This document shows positions 7,224 to 17,392 of a DNA stretch of 45,592 nt, piece by piece; the first letter of the stretch is position 1, and each line of letters opens with the position of its first letter. Under the pieces are notes generated by a model that saw only the letters and a list, made by a program, of their open reading frames with translations, did not search any database and was not told the DNA's origin. The stretch is taken from the NCBI GenBank assembly GCA_947165355.1, contig CAMUZZ010000006.1, positions 1 through 45,592 of the forward strand, in the 5' to 3' direction. This DNA is from an uncultured Clostridium sp. Lineage in GTDB: Bacteria > Bacillota > Clostridia > TANB77 > CAG-508. Made by a program: the position numbers and the translations under genes.

Positions 7224-8468
7224 TTATACAATTATCATATTTTTCGTATAGTCTACGTTAGCTATTGAATCATTTCTACATGCCATTGAATAAATATTTG
7301 TAGAAAATATATCTAGATCCAAAATTCTTTTATATGGTTTATTTTCATTTTTATCCATATATTTTTTTACTGATGTTACAACGTCAAGCTTTGGATTAGC
7401 ACTTGTAATTGCAGAAATAAGCGCTCTACCGCTCTTTTCGTTAAAGCCTAACACTCTTGCATACGGAATATATTTTTTACTTAGTATTATATCTTTTTTA
7501 GTAATTCCTAGAAGTGCGCATACAAGTATTCTTTGTATTCTTGTTGCAGTATATCTTTTTGTTTTTACAACATCCATAAAGTCTTTAATGTTATTTGTGA
7601 AGTTTGCTGCATTCTTTATGCTATTTTCTAACCCTTCGTTTACATCAGGTAAATTTGATATTTGTGAAATGTTCATTCTTCTTAAGTTATATATTATTTG
7701 TTTTTCAAATTCTTCAATTCCTAAAACAACATTACCAACATCTGATTCATCAGATAATATTTTATATGTATCTATTGGAACAACTTTTCTTATTTCTTTA
7801 AAGTCTTTATTTTGCATTAAATTTCGTATTGCTGAAGCACTTGCAAAATCATCAACAATTGCATTATCGTTGTAGTACACCTTTTCCCTTTTTACTGGAA
7901 CAGGTTGTATTGTTGATTTCATCTTTTTAAGCGATTTTAAATATTCTATAGCAAGAATATTGTTAGGTGTGTTTAAAATATTTTTGTATCTTGTATTGTC
8001 ATCTAAATATAGCATAAGAGCATTCTCTCTTGCTTTTGGAAATGACAAACCTTTTTTAAGTTCATTTGCAAGCATATCTTTGTAGTTTTTAGGCTCTTCA
8101 CTAATTATTCCGGCTATATTATTAAGTGCTGCGAAGTCCTCTGTTTCTGTTCCAAACGAAATGCAATCTACTATTTTTAAACTTTCTAGAATTCGTATAG
8201 CTCCAGATGCAAAATTTTCGGCACTAGAAACGCTATAAACAGTTGGAAGTTCAATTACTAAATCTATTCCATTAAGCAAAGCCATTTCTGCCTTCTTCCA
8301 TTTGTTTAAAATAGATGCATTTCCTCTTTGTACAAAATTTCCACTCATTATACAAATTGTGTACTCGGCGCCAGAAAGTTCTTTCGCTTTTTGCAAGTGA
8401 TACATATGTCCATTATGAAAGGGATTATATTCCGCAATAATTCCTAAAACTTTTTTACCTTCTAACAT
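7224..8468 (-). CDS. tmcAL: tRNA(Met) cytidine acetate ligase TmcAL
   Basis: TmcAL (formerly YlbM) activates acetate with ATP and acetylates the wobble cytidine (C34) of elongator tRNA(Met). The protein begins MLEGKKVLGIIAEYNPFHNG, with the nucleotidyltransferase HxGH motif at residues 18-21, then CIMSGNFVQRGNASILNKW and FASASAIRNLM. Length (414 aa) fits the family. The frame extends to 8501, but GAGGGAGG lies 7 nt before the ATG at 8466-8468, so I use that start. It diverges from rnhA and ends next to a long palindrome. Confidence 0.93.
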   Translation of the reverse strand: MLEGKKVLGIIAEYNPFHNGHMYHLQKAKELSGAEYTICIMSGNFVQRGNASILNKWKKAEMALLNGIDLVIELPTVYSVSSAENFASGAIRILESLKIVDCISFGTETEDFAALNNIAGIISEEPKNYKDMLANELKKGLSFPKARENALMLYLDDNTRYKNILNTPNNILAIEYLKSLKKMKSTIQPVPVKREKVYYNDNAIVDDFASASAIRNLMQNKDFKEIRKVVPIDTYKILSDESDVGNVVLGIEEFEKQIIYNLRRMNISQISNLPDVNEGLENSIKNAANFTNNIKDFMDVVKTKRYTATRIQRILVCALLGITKKDIILSKKYIPYARVLGFNEKSGRALISAITSANPKLDVVTSVKKYMDKNENKPYKRILDLDIFSTNIYSMACRNDSIANVDYTKNMIIV

Positions 8469-8529
8469 TATACATCCCTCCCTCTTTACATTAATTAACA
8501 AACATTTTTTGTAATCACTTAAATTAAAG

Positions 8530-8558
8530 TTGTTATATTAAAAATTTACTGATATAAT
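8530..8558 (+). promoter_or_regulatory. Sigma-A promoter of rnhA
   Basis: TTGTTA (8530-8535), 17-bp spacer, TATAAT (8553-8558), about 60 nt upstream of the rnhA start. Confidence 0.65.
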
Positions 8559-8617
8559 ATCATAAAAGTGCCTAAATAACAAGACTTATTTAAGCTATTT
8601 GAAAGGATTTGATATAA

Positions 8618-9049
8618 ATGGATGAAGTTATAATTTATACAGATGGAGCATGCTCTGGTAACCCAGGCCCAGGTGGCTGGGGATCTGTTCTTATATATAA
8701 AGACGTAAAGAAAGAAATATCTGGTGGAGATAAATGTACCACAAACAATATAATGGAAATAACTGCCGTACTTGAAGCCTTGAAACTATTAAAACATCCA
8801 TGTATTGTTAATGTATATAGCGATAGTGCTTATGTGGTAAACTGCTTTAACCAAGGATGGATATACAACTGGATAAAAAAAGGATGGAAAACTGCAGGAA
8901 ATGAACCAGTTAAGAATAAGGAACTTTGGCAAGAATTATATGAACTTACTAAAATTCATAAGGTAACATTTAATAAAGTAAAGGGACATAGCGATAATGA
9001 ACTAAATAATAGATGTGATGAACTTGCAAGAAATGCAATTCCAGAATAA
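8618..9049 (+). CDS. rnhA: Ribonuclease HI
   Basis: RNase HI cleaves the RNA strand of RNA-DNA hybrids. The 143-residue protein carries the full catalytic set: Asp9 in [16 protein letters not shown], Glu47 in NNIMEITA, Asp69 in YSDSAYVVN and Asp134 in NNRCDELA, with the flexible His in [10 protein letters not shown]. The basic handle [18 protein letters not shown] is present. AAAGGA lies about 11 nt before the ATG. Its length matches bacterial RNase HI. It is one of few plus-strand genes here and has its own promoter. Confidence 0.96.
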   Translation: MDEVIIYTDGACSGNPGPGGWGSVLIYKDVKKEISGGDKCTTNNIMEITAVLEALKLLKHPCIVNVYSDSAYVVNCFNQGWIYNWIKKGWKTAGNEPVKNKELWQELYELTKIHKVTFNKVKGHSDNELNNRCDELARNAIPE

Positions 9050-9122
9050 ATAATATGCCAAACTCTCCCATGTATGAAGCATAATTAATTAGCTTCCTTC
9101 ACTAACTATTTTTATTAATAAC

Positions 9123-9156
9123 AAAGGAGCCAGTACAAAATGTACCGGCTCCTTTT
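9123..9156. terminator. Terminator between rnhA and the orphan at 9158
   Basis: AAAGGAGCC-GTACA pairs with TGTAC-GGCTCCTTT across AAA. It sits between convergent genes and could serve both. Confidence 0.8.
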
Positions 9157-9157
9157 C

Positions 9158-9463
9158 TTACTTTCTCTGGGCTGCTTCGCGCTCGCGTTCACGTACCTTA
9201 CGATAAGCCTTTCTTGCAAGGCGAATGTCGTGCCAAGCGTCGGAGATCATTTCGAATGCATCGAAATAAACTTCATCGCTCAGTCTTGGCAGCATGTATC
9301 GCCGACCTGCATAGCATTGCAGAACCAGAGCTCCATCGATGCCGCGTGCAAGCGCTTCCTTTTCTTTTGAAGTAATATACTCCGAAGAAAGCGCATGCCT
9401 GAACCCTCTCATCATTCTGCTAAGAGCAGTTCCCAGAGATTGCGAAGTAGTATTCTGTCCCAT
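9158..9463 (-). CDS. Orphan 101-aa basic protein
   Basis: I do not recognise this protein. It is 101 residues, strongly charged and probably all-helical, with an Arg-rich tail (KAYRKVREREREAAQRK). There is no membrane segment or signal peptide. AAAGGAGG precedes the ATG by 8 nt, a consensus promoter lies about 83-111 nt upstream, and a strong terminator follows the stop, so it is a self-contained transcription unit. Codon use looks richer in G+C than in rnhA and the antiporter on either side (GCGCTCGCG, CGCCGACC and similar), consistent with transfer. The 5' leader contains a perfect palindrome (9518-9534). Confidence 0.75.
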   Translation of the reverse strand: MGQNTTSQSLGTALSRMMRGFRHALSSEYITSKEKEALARGIDGALVLQCYAGRRYMLPRLSDEVYFDAFEMISDAWHDIRLARKAYRKVREREREAAQRK

Positions 9464-9517
9464 AATAAAATCCTCCTTTCAGTTGTTCGTTTGTTGTATT
9501 GCTTTATTATGTGGACA

Positions 9518-9534
9518 AAGAGGTATTACCTCTT
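9518..9534. promoter_or_regulatory. Palindrome in the leader of the 9158 gene
   Basis: AAGAGGTATTACCTCTT is a 17-nt perfect inverted repeat within the 5' untranslated region, about 12 bp downstream of the -10 hexamer. It could be an operator at the transcription start or an mRNA hairpin. Confidence 0.5.
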
Positions 9535-9545
9535 AAGTACCTTAT

Positions 9546-9574
9546 ATTATACAGTATTAGGCAGTTTTTGTCAA
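9546..9574 (-). promoter_or_regulatory. Consensus sigma-A promoter of the orphan at 9158
   Basis: TTGACA (9569-9574), 17-bp spacer, TATAAT (9546-9551): a perfect consensus. Confidence 0.8.
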
Positions 9575-9595
9575 AAGACATATGTTGAAACAAAT

Positions 9596-9636
9596 AAAAA
9601 AAGCCAATATATACAATTATACATATTAGCTTTCTT
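9596..9636 (-). terminator. Terminator after the cation antiporter
   Basis: AAAGCTAATAT.TATA pairs with TATA.ATATTGGCTTT on the minus strand, followed by TTTTTTTATTTG. Confidence 0.65.
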
Positions 9637-9665
9637 TATTTAAATTTTGTTACCTACTATCAGCT

Positions 9666-10652
9666 TTATAAATTTGTTATTATTAAATTAGTGATATATG
9701 CAACATATCCTATGAAATATATTGCTCCATTAAATCTTGTCATCTCATCCTTCTTACCAATAAATGGAAATAACCCTAGGAATAAAGTAGCCACCAATAG
9801 AATAATCATGTCTTTATTAAAACTTACAGAATAACTAATTGGTGTAATAACGGCCGAAACTCCAATTATAAGAACAATGTTAAATATACATGATCCAATT
9901 ATATTTCCTATTGCTAAGTCAACCTCACCTTTTTTAGTTGCAACAATTGATGTTACAAGCTCTGGTAAACTTGTTCCAACAGCTATTATTGTTAAGCTAA
10001 TTAATTTTTCACTCATTCCAAAAGCTTTAGCAATTTCACTTGCACTATTTACAACAAAATCGCCACCAAACTTTAGTCCAACAATTCCAAGAATTATAAA
10101 TATTATTCCTTTAACAATGTAGCTCTTTCTATTCATTTTTATATCTACTATAACTAAATCTTTATTTATTCCATCAAAACCTTCGCCTTTTTTTGCCATA
10201 ATGATGTTGTATATGATGAAAGCAACTGCTAAAACCAATAATACTATTCCCTCAACCCTCGTAATTGTATTTGCTTCTCCTCCAATATGATTATTTGCCA
10301 TACAAAACAGTAATATTGTTACTAAGAAAGCAAATGGACTTTCAAAAAATTTAGTTTCTTTTTTAAATATTAATCTATTAACAATTGCACACGTACCTAA
10401 AATTAGTAATAAATTCGATATATTGCTACCTATAATATTACCAATAGACATATCTGAAAAGCCTTTTACTGCTGATGTAACACTTACCATAAGCTCTGGC
10501 ATAGATGTTCCAATTGATACTACCGTTAGTCCTATTACTAATTCTGGTATATGAAACTTTTTAGCAATTCTACTACTTCCTTCAACTAAAAGGTCAGCGC
10601 CTTTTATAAGGAGTATGAATCCTAATATTAATAAAACTATTTGTAAAAGCAT
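9666..10652 (-). CDS. CaCA-family calcium/sodium antiporter (YrbG-like)
   Basis: An inner-membrane cation exchanger of the Ca2+/cation antiporter superfamily. It shows the internal duplication typical of the family, with alpha-repeats VVSIGTSMPELMVSV near the N-terminus and AVGTSLPELVTSIVATKKGE in the second half, each followed by a IGNIIGS motif. About ten hydrophobic segments are visible across 328 residues. The open frame extends to 10703, but those 17 codons come from the inverted-repeat element; AAGGAGAAGTTT directly precedes the ATG at 10650-10652, which I take as the start. The element R1 therefore sits in its 5' leader or promoter region. Confidence 0.9.
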   Translation of the reverse strand: MLLQIVLLILGFILLIKGADLLVEGSSRIAKKFHIPELVIGLTVVSIGTSMPELMVSVTSAVKGFSDMSIGNIIGSNISNLLLILGTCAIVNRLIFKKETKFFESPFAFLVTILLFCMANNHIGGEANTITRVEGIVLLVLAVAFIIYNIIMAKKGEGFDGINKDLVIVDIKMNRKSYIVKGIIFIILGIVGLKFGGDFVVNSASEIAKAFGMSEKLISLTIIAVGTSLPELVTSIVATKKGEVDLAIGNIIGSCIFNIVLIIGVSAVITPISYSVSFNKDMIILLVATLFLGLFPFIGKKDEMTRFNGAIYFIGYVAYITNLIITNL

Positions 10653-10673
10653 AAACTTCTCCTTCTTTTTTTG

Positions 10674-10781
10674 TGTGTCATTAGGGACGGTTCTGTTTGA
10701 CACATTTTTAAATGCTACCGCATCTCTTTTGACATTTTTTTATTGTCTTTTGTGTCAAACAGAACCGTCCTTAATGACACA
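10674..10781. mobile_element. Inverted-repeat element R1 (REP/MITE-like), complete copy
   Basis: Two 31-bp arms (10674-10704 and 10751-10781) are inverted copies with 30 of 31 positions matching, flanking 46 bp. Each arm contains GGACGGTTCTGTTTGACACA. No transposase is encoded, so it would be a non-autonomous element or a REP doublet. Related copies occur at 25636-25711 and at the right edge (45564-45592). Confidence 0.75.
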
Positions 10782-10840
10782 AATTATTTATAGTGTTTAT
10801 GTAATGTGTTTCTGTATAAATAAAGACCTATCTTAAAGTA

Positions 10841-10890
10841 AAAAATGCTATATTAATTTATATTCATAAAACAAACCATATAGCATTTTT
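10841..10890. terminator. Terminator after mreB
   Basis: AAAAATGCTATAT pairs with ATATAGCATTTTT around a 24-nt loop. It lies 32 nt beyond the mreB stop. Confidence 0.7.
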
Positions 10891-10921
10891 ATGATTTATA
10901 ATAAGTCCTTATATTTCTTTA

Positions 10922-11929
10922 TTATTTTCTACTTCTTTTTGCATCTAATGAATCTAGTGTGTCTAGTGCTTTTCCTGTTCCAAGAGCTACACAAGATATT
11001 GCGTCTTGTGCAATCATAACATTTATTCCTGTTTTTTCTTGTAGTAGCTTGTCTAAGCCATCTACCAAGCAACCTCCACCTGTCATATATATACCCTTGT
11101 CGCTAATATCTGCAGCAAGCTCTGGTGGTGTTTTTTCTAAAACAGAATGAACTGCATCAACTATCATTAATGCTGGTTCAATTAATGCTTCTAGCATTTC
11201 GCTTGAGTATATTGTAACTGTTTTTGGAAGTCCATCTACTAAATCTCTTCCTCTTATTTCCATTTCAGAATCTTGCATTTTTGGATAAACACAACCTATG
11301 TTAATTTTTAAGTCTTCGGCTGTACGCTCTCCAATCATAATGTTATGTTTTTTCTTTATATATTTAACTATATATTCATCGAATTTGTCACCTGCTATTT
11401 TTAAAGAAGTACTAACAACAGATCCTCCTAGAGATATAACAGCAACGTCTGTTGTACCTCCGCCAATATCTACAACCATATTTCCACATGGCTTAGATAT
11501 ATCTATTCCTGCGCCAATAGCTGCTGCTATAGGCTCTTCTATTAAATAAACTCTTCTTGCTCCAGCTTGTGTTGCTGCATCTATTACAGCTTTTTTCTCT
11601 ACTTCTGTTACCTGAGAAGGAATACAAATCATAATTCTTGGAGAAAATATAGAATGTCCACAAACACGGCTAATAAAATATTTTAGCATTTTTTCTGTTA
11701 CCGTATAATTTGAAATTACACCATCTCTTAGTGGTCTAGTTGCAACAATGTTTCCAGGAGTTCTTCCTAGCATTCTTCTTGCTTCTCTTCCAACTGCCAA
11801 AACTTCGTTAGTGTTGCTATCTACCGCAACAACAGATGGTTCTCTTAGAACAATTCCTTTGCCTTTAACAAAAGCAATTACTGTAGCTGTTCCTAAATCT
11901 ATTCCTATATCTTGCCCCCAACCAAACAT
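10922..11929 (-). CDS. mreB: Rod shape-determining protein of the MreB/Mbl family
   Basis: An actin-like ATPase that forms membrane-associated filaments organising cell-wall elongation. The 335 residues include phosphate 1 IGIDLGTATVIAFVKGKGIV, the connecting and phosphate 2 segment MVVDIGGGTTDVAVISLGG, and the adenosine motif KGIYMTGGGCLVDGLD. GGAAG lies upstream of the ATG, and a TTGCTA-TATAAT promoter is about 55-80 nt away. Mbl and MreBH are alternative names; it is not next to mreC/mreD, as a second MreB-type copy often is not. Family assignment is firm, paralogue choice is not. Confidence 0.92.
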   Translation of the reverse strand: MFGWGQDIGIDLGTATVIAFVKGKGIVLREPSVVAVDSNTNEVLAVGREARRMLGRTPGNIVATRPLRDGVISNYTVTEKMLKYFISRVCGHSIFSPRIMICIPSQVTEVEKKAVIDAATQAGARRVYLIEEPIAAAIGAGIDISKPCGNMVVDIGGGTTDVAVISLGGSVVSTSLKIAGDKFDEYIVKYIKKKHNIMIGERTAEDLKINIGCVYPKMQDSEMEIRGRDLVDGLPKTVTIYSSEMLEALIEPALMIVDAVHSVLEKTPPELAADISDKGIYMTGGGCLVDGLDKLLQEKTGINVMIAQDAISCVALGTGKALDTLDSLDAKRSRK

Positions 11930-11982
11930 ATTTCATCTTCCTTTCAGATATAATGTTACGCATTTATTTCAATTTTATTACG

Positions 11983-12011
11983 ATTATATTACATATATTT
12001 TGAAATAGCAA
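11983..12011 (-). promoter_or_regulatory. Sigma-A promoter of mreB
   Basis: TTGCTA (12006-12011), 17-bp spacer, TATAAT (11983-11988) on the minus strand. Confidence 0.6.
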
Positions 12012-12031
12012 TTATTTTTTGAAAAATTAAC

Positions 12032-12077
12032 AAAAAAACCAAAGCTCTAATGTTGTGCAGAGCTTTGGCTTTTTTTA
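12032..12077. terminator. Terminator after the lexA operon
   Basis: CCAAAGCTCT pairs with AGAGCTTTGG, with T/A runs on both flanks; on the minus strand the U-run is TTTTTTT. Confidence 0.85.
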
Positions 12078-12569
12078 TCTTGCTTCTTCTAGTTCTTTTA
12101 TTATATTTTCTACTTCATTGTTTGTTTTTAAATTGAAATCGAATAGCTTTCTGTTCTTTTGCTCTTCTTCTATTCTTTGCATTTCTTTTTCATCTATGAA
12201 CGAAATTTTAAAACTCTTTACGTTTTTATAAGTAAACGTTATTTTAAAATCTTTTACTTGACCCATTTTTAGTCTATCTATTTTTTGATATTGTTTTCCC
12301 AAGCTTACTCCACTATCTGAAAATAGCTCAACAACCATATATTCACTTGAAATTTCTTCTTTTGCATTAGATATTTTACCTTCAATATATCCGTCATCCT
12401 TAGAAGACTTTGCCTCTAAAATTGTTACAGTAACTTTATCAGCATTAATATCATATTTAGTAATTTTTGAATATGATGCCTTGATGTATGCATCGATTAA
12501 AAAATTACTTAGTATATAAAATCCAACTAGGATAAGAAGATATATGAAGAATGTTTTCATTCTTTTCAT
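12075..12569 (-). CDS. Membrane-anchored protein of unknown function downstream of lexA
   Basis: The 164-residue protein has a basic start (MKRMK), one membrane anchor (about residues 6-26) and an extracytoplasmic beta-rich region of about 100 residues with alternating hydrophobic positions and DGYIEGKISNAKEE, resembling FxLYD-type surface domains, then a charged helical tail (EKEMQRIEEEQKNRK). I cannot name a family with confidence. AAAGGAG lies 8 nt before the first ATG. It starts 20 nt after the lexA stop and shares a terminator, so it is probably cotranscribed with lexA and might be damage-inducible (inference). Confidence 0.8.
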   Translation of the reverse strand: MKRMKTFFIYLLILVGFYILSNFLIDAYIKASYSKITKYDINADKVTVTILEAKSSKDDGYIEGKISNAKEEISSEYMVVELFSDSGVSLGKQYQKIDRLKMGQVKDFKITFTYKNVKSFKISFIDEKEMQRIEEEQKNRKLFDFNLKTNNEVENIIKELEEAR

Positions 12570-12589
12570 TTGGAATCTCCTTTATATTA

Positions 12590-13249
12590 TTATAATTTTC
12601 TAAATACACCTGATACTTTTCCAAGTATTTCACAATTTGGTACAATTATTGGATCCATAGTACTGTTTTCTGGTTGTAGTCTGATATGATCTTTCTCTTT
12701 ATAGAATGTTTTTACTGTTGCTTCATCACCAATTAATGCAACAACTATTTCTCCGTTTCTAGCTACATTTTGTTTTTTTACTAGAATATAGTCTCCATCT
12801 AGTATTCCAGCTTCAATCATGCTCTCTCCTCTAACAACAAGCATGAAACTTTCTGAACTACCAACAAAATCTAATGGAATTGGAAATACATCTGTTAAAT
12901 TTTCTACCGCTAATATTGGTTCACCTGCAGTTATTTTACCTACAACAGGAACTTCTACAAGCTCTTTCTCTGAATAAGCATATTTACCTTCTGGCTTAAA
13001 CTCTTCTTTTTTACTTTTTAATCCCTTAAGTAATTTAAGAGCTCTTCCTTTTTGGTTTTCTTTTCTAACATAACCTTTTTCTTCTAATTTGTTTAAATAT
13101 CCGTGAACAGTAGCTGTAGAGCTAAGCCCAACAGACTTTCCAATTTCTCTTACTGATGGTGGATATCCTCTTTCTTCTATTTGTTTTTCGATAAAATTAA
13201 TGATATCTTTCTCTCTATCATTTAATTCATTACCTCTTCTTCTTGGCAT
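12590..13249 (-). CDS. lexA: LexA repressor
   Basis: LexA represses the SOS regulon and is inactivated by RecA-stimulated self-cleavage. The 219 residues show a winged-helix N-terminal domain ([20 protein letters not shown], about 29-48, as recognition region), the cleavage site Ala108-Gly109 in [10 protein letters not shown], catalytic Ser143 in [12 protein letters not shown] and Lys180 in [16 protein letters not shown] lies 8 nt before the ATG. A promoter with an overlapping palindromic site suggests autoregulation. Length and motifs match Gram-positive LexA. Confidence 0.96.
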   Translation of the reverse strand: MPRRRGNELNDREKDIINFIEKQIEERGYPPSVREIGKSVGLSSTATVHGYLNKLEEKGYVRKENQKGRALKLLKGLKSKKEEFKPEGKYAYSEKELVEVPVVGKITAGEPILAVENLTDVFPIPLDFVGSSESFMLVVRGESMIEAGILDGDYILVKKQNVARNGEIVVALIGDEATVKTFYKEKDHIRLQPENSTMDPIIVPNCEILGKVSGVFRKL

Positions 13250-13279
13250 ACATGTACCTCCCGATTTTAATTTATAAAA

Positions 13280-13308
13280 ATGATATCATACATGAAAACA
13301 TATGTCAA
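13280..13308 (-). promoter_or_regulatory. lexA promoter with candidate LexA operator
   Basis: TTGACA (13303-13308), 17-bp spacer, TATCAT (13280-13285). The -35 overlaps TTGACATATGTTTT (13295-13308), which has an ACATATGT core and resembles the Gram-positive SOS box pattern CGAAC-N4-GTTCG in an A/T-shifted form. The promoter is clear; the operator is tentative. Confidence 0.6.
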
Positions 13309-13328
13309 ACAAAAGTTTTGATTTTTAA

Positions 13329-15647
<2,319 letters not shown>

Positions 15648-15766
15648 AATAATTACCTCCAAATTTTATTTTTTATTAGTTAAAATTTGAAGTGCGCCAT
15701 CGCTTTTCCTTTGTGTTTATTGCTAACATTTTAATACACTCTCCTAACCCTGCAAAATTACTATAT

Positions 15767-15795
15767 ATTATAGTTCAAAGTGCGTTTATTGTCAA
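15767..15795 (-). promoter_or_regulatory. Consensus sigma-A promoter of trpS-obg
   Basis: TTGACA (15790-15795), 17-bp spacer, TATAAT (15767-15772). The roughly 110-nt leader that follows shows no T-box sequence; nothing else in it is recognised. Confidence 0.8.
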
Positions 15796-15810
15796 CGCTT
15801 ACAATACACA

Positions 15811-15840
15811 AAAAAATGCAGGATTAATCCTGCATTTTTG
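15811..15840. terminator. Terminator after the surface protein
   Basis: AAAAATGCAGGAT and ATCCTGCATTTTT form a near-perfect palindrome immediately after the stop codon at 15842. Confidence 0.9.
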
Positions 15841-15841
15841 T

Positions 15842-17281
15842 TTAGAATAAACTATTTTTATATTTTCTTAATTTTATAATTCCATACGTTGCTATAATTC
15901 CTATTGGAATAATAAACAATGCCTTAATATCGCCTGTTTGTGGAATAACTGTATCTGCCGTTGTATCATCTCCATTTATAACTTGTTTATTTTCTTCACT
16001 AGCTTCTACAGTTACATCATATGAGTATGATATGAATCTTGTATCATCTTCTGGATAAGGAACACAAACTGTTATTGTAGCAACTCCAGCCTTCAATCCT
16101 TTTACAACCCCTGAATTATCTACTGAAGCTATATCTGGATTTTCACTTTTCCATGTAATTTTACTAACATCAATATCTCTGTCATCATACTTAACGTCTG
16201 CTTTTAGAGTAATTTCTTCATCAACTTTAACTATTTCTTCGCCATCTACTGAAATATGTATTTTTCCTGAAATGTCGTCTGTGCTATTCAATTTTACTGT
16301 ATCAGTATACTCTTTACCATCAAACTCTAAAACAAATGTGATAGTAGCCTCTCCAGTTGCTTTTTTTACAACTTGGGCATAGCCACAGTTATACTCTTCT
16401 GAATATGTGGTCAAATATGCATTTGCAACACTTTCATCAGATGATGTAATTCTAATTTTAGGTCCTTTTGCAGATATTCCCTTTACATCAATATCATAGA
16501 TAGCATACTCTAAACTTTCTTGTTTACCCGTATGTTGGTCTGACCCATAAAATGAATAATTTGTATATACGTCAATTCCATAATCAATCTCTTGATTGTC
16601 TGGTACAATCTTTACAGGCATATGAAGTTCGTATGTTATTCCTTCGGCAACATGGTAAAAACAAGTAATGGTACCTTGTTTTATTTCAGTTGTAGAACTT
16701 GCTGTTAGATTTCCATTTTCATCAATTGTAGCAATGTTTTCACCTACAGTACTTGTCCACTCAACATCTTCCGTAACATTAACAGGCATAGCACCTTCTG
16801 ACTCTTCATAATAAACTTCGTATTTGTACGTATTTCCTCCATTTATAGTACGATATCCAACTATATACGCATAATCACTTGTATTTGACGCTGTTATATA
16901 CTTGAAATCCATATAAGTTTCACCATTTGCTTCTAAAAAATAAGCTACTTGGGTATCAACTTCATATAATGGAGTCATTTTCGCATAAATAATAAATTCA
17001 TCATCACTTATTTTTTCATAATGATCTATACCATCAAATTTAAAAGCTTCAGGATTTCCACCGAAAGGTCCTGCACCTATTGTTAATTCATAGTCTTCAG
17101 AAAAAGGTATGTTATATACATAAATTGGGTCTAAAAACTGTTCACCAACCTTGTAGTTTTCATTTTTTACTATAGTTATAATTCCTCTATAGTGTACTTG
17201 CTCACCTTCCTGCGCTCTTACTACGCTTGCTCCAAACATAAGCAATAACACTACTAAACAACTTGTTAATACTTTCTTCAT
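15842..17281 (-). CDS. Secreted Ig-like (Big_2) surface protein with LPXTG-like anchor
   Basis: The 479-residue protein starts with a Sec signal peptide (MKKVLTSCLVVLLLMFGASV, cleavage near VRAQE), continues with beta-rich Ig-like repeats, the last being a Big_2/bacterial invasin type (KITWKSENPDIASVDNSGVV followed by GLKAGVATITV), and ends with IPQTGD, a hydrophobic stretch and KLRKYKNSLF. This is the layout of a sortase substrate with IPQTG replacing LPXTG. An earlier WTSTVGENIATIDENGNLT block is a second Big_2-like unit. AAGGAGG precedes the ATG by 6 nt. It is monocistronic, with its own promoter and terminator. Ligand and role are unknown; adhesion is a guess. Confidence 0.88.
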   Translation of the reverse strand: MKKVLTSCLVVLLLMFGASVVRAQEGEQVHYRGIITIVKNENYKVGEQFLDPIYVYNIPFSEDYELTIGAGPFGGNPEAFKFDGIDHYEKISDDEFIIYAKMTPLYEVDTQVAYFLEANGETYMDFKYITASNTSDYAYIVGYRTINGGNTYKYEVYYEESEGAMPVNVTEDVEWTSTVGENIATIDENGNLTASSTTEIKQGTITCFYHVAEGITYELHMPVKIVPDNQEIDYGIDVYTNYSFYGSDQHTGKQESLEYAIYDIDVKGISAKGPKIRITSSDESVANAYLTTYSEEYNCGYAQVVKKATGEATITFVLEFDGKEYTDTVKLNSTDDISGKIHISVDGEEIVKVDEEITLKADVKYDDRDIDVSKITWKSENPDIASVDNSGVVKGLKAGVATITVCVPYPEDDTRFISYSYDVTVEASEENKQVINGDDTTADTVIPQTGDIKALFIIPIGIIATYGIIKLRKYKNSLF

Positions 17282-17335
17282 ATATTTCCTCCTTAGTGTA
17301 TTTATAATTTCATATCTGTATACTTATCTAAAAAA

Positions 17336-17364
17336 ATTATAACAATACTACTTTTTTATTTCAA
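17336..17364 (-). promoter_or_regulatory. Sigma-A promoter of the surface protein gene
   Basis: TTGAAA (17359-17364), 17-bp spacer, TATAAT (17336-17341). Confidence 0.7.
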
Positions 17365-17392
17365 GTCTTGTTGCATAATTGTATAAAAAATT

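Noticed and set aside
10653..10703. N-terminal extension of the cation antiporter
   Set aside because: Those 17 codons are encoded by the arm of the R1 element and an adjacent A-rich stretch, and the ribosome binding site supports the later ATG at 10650-10652.
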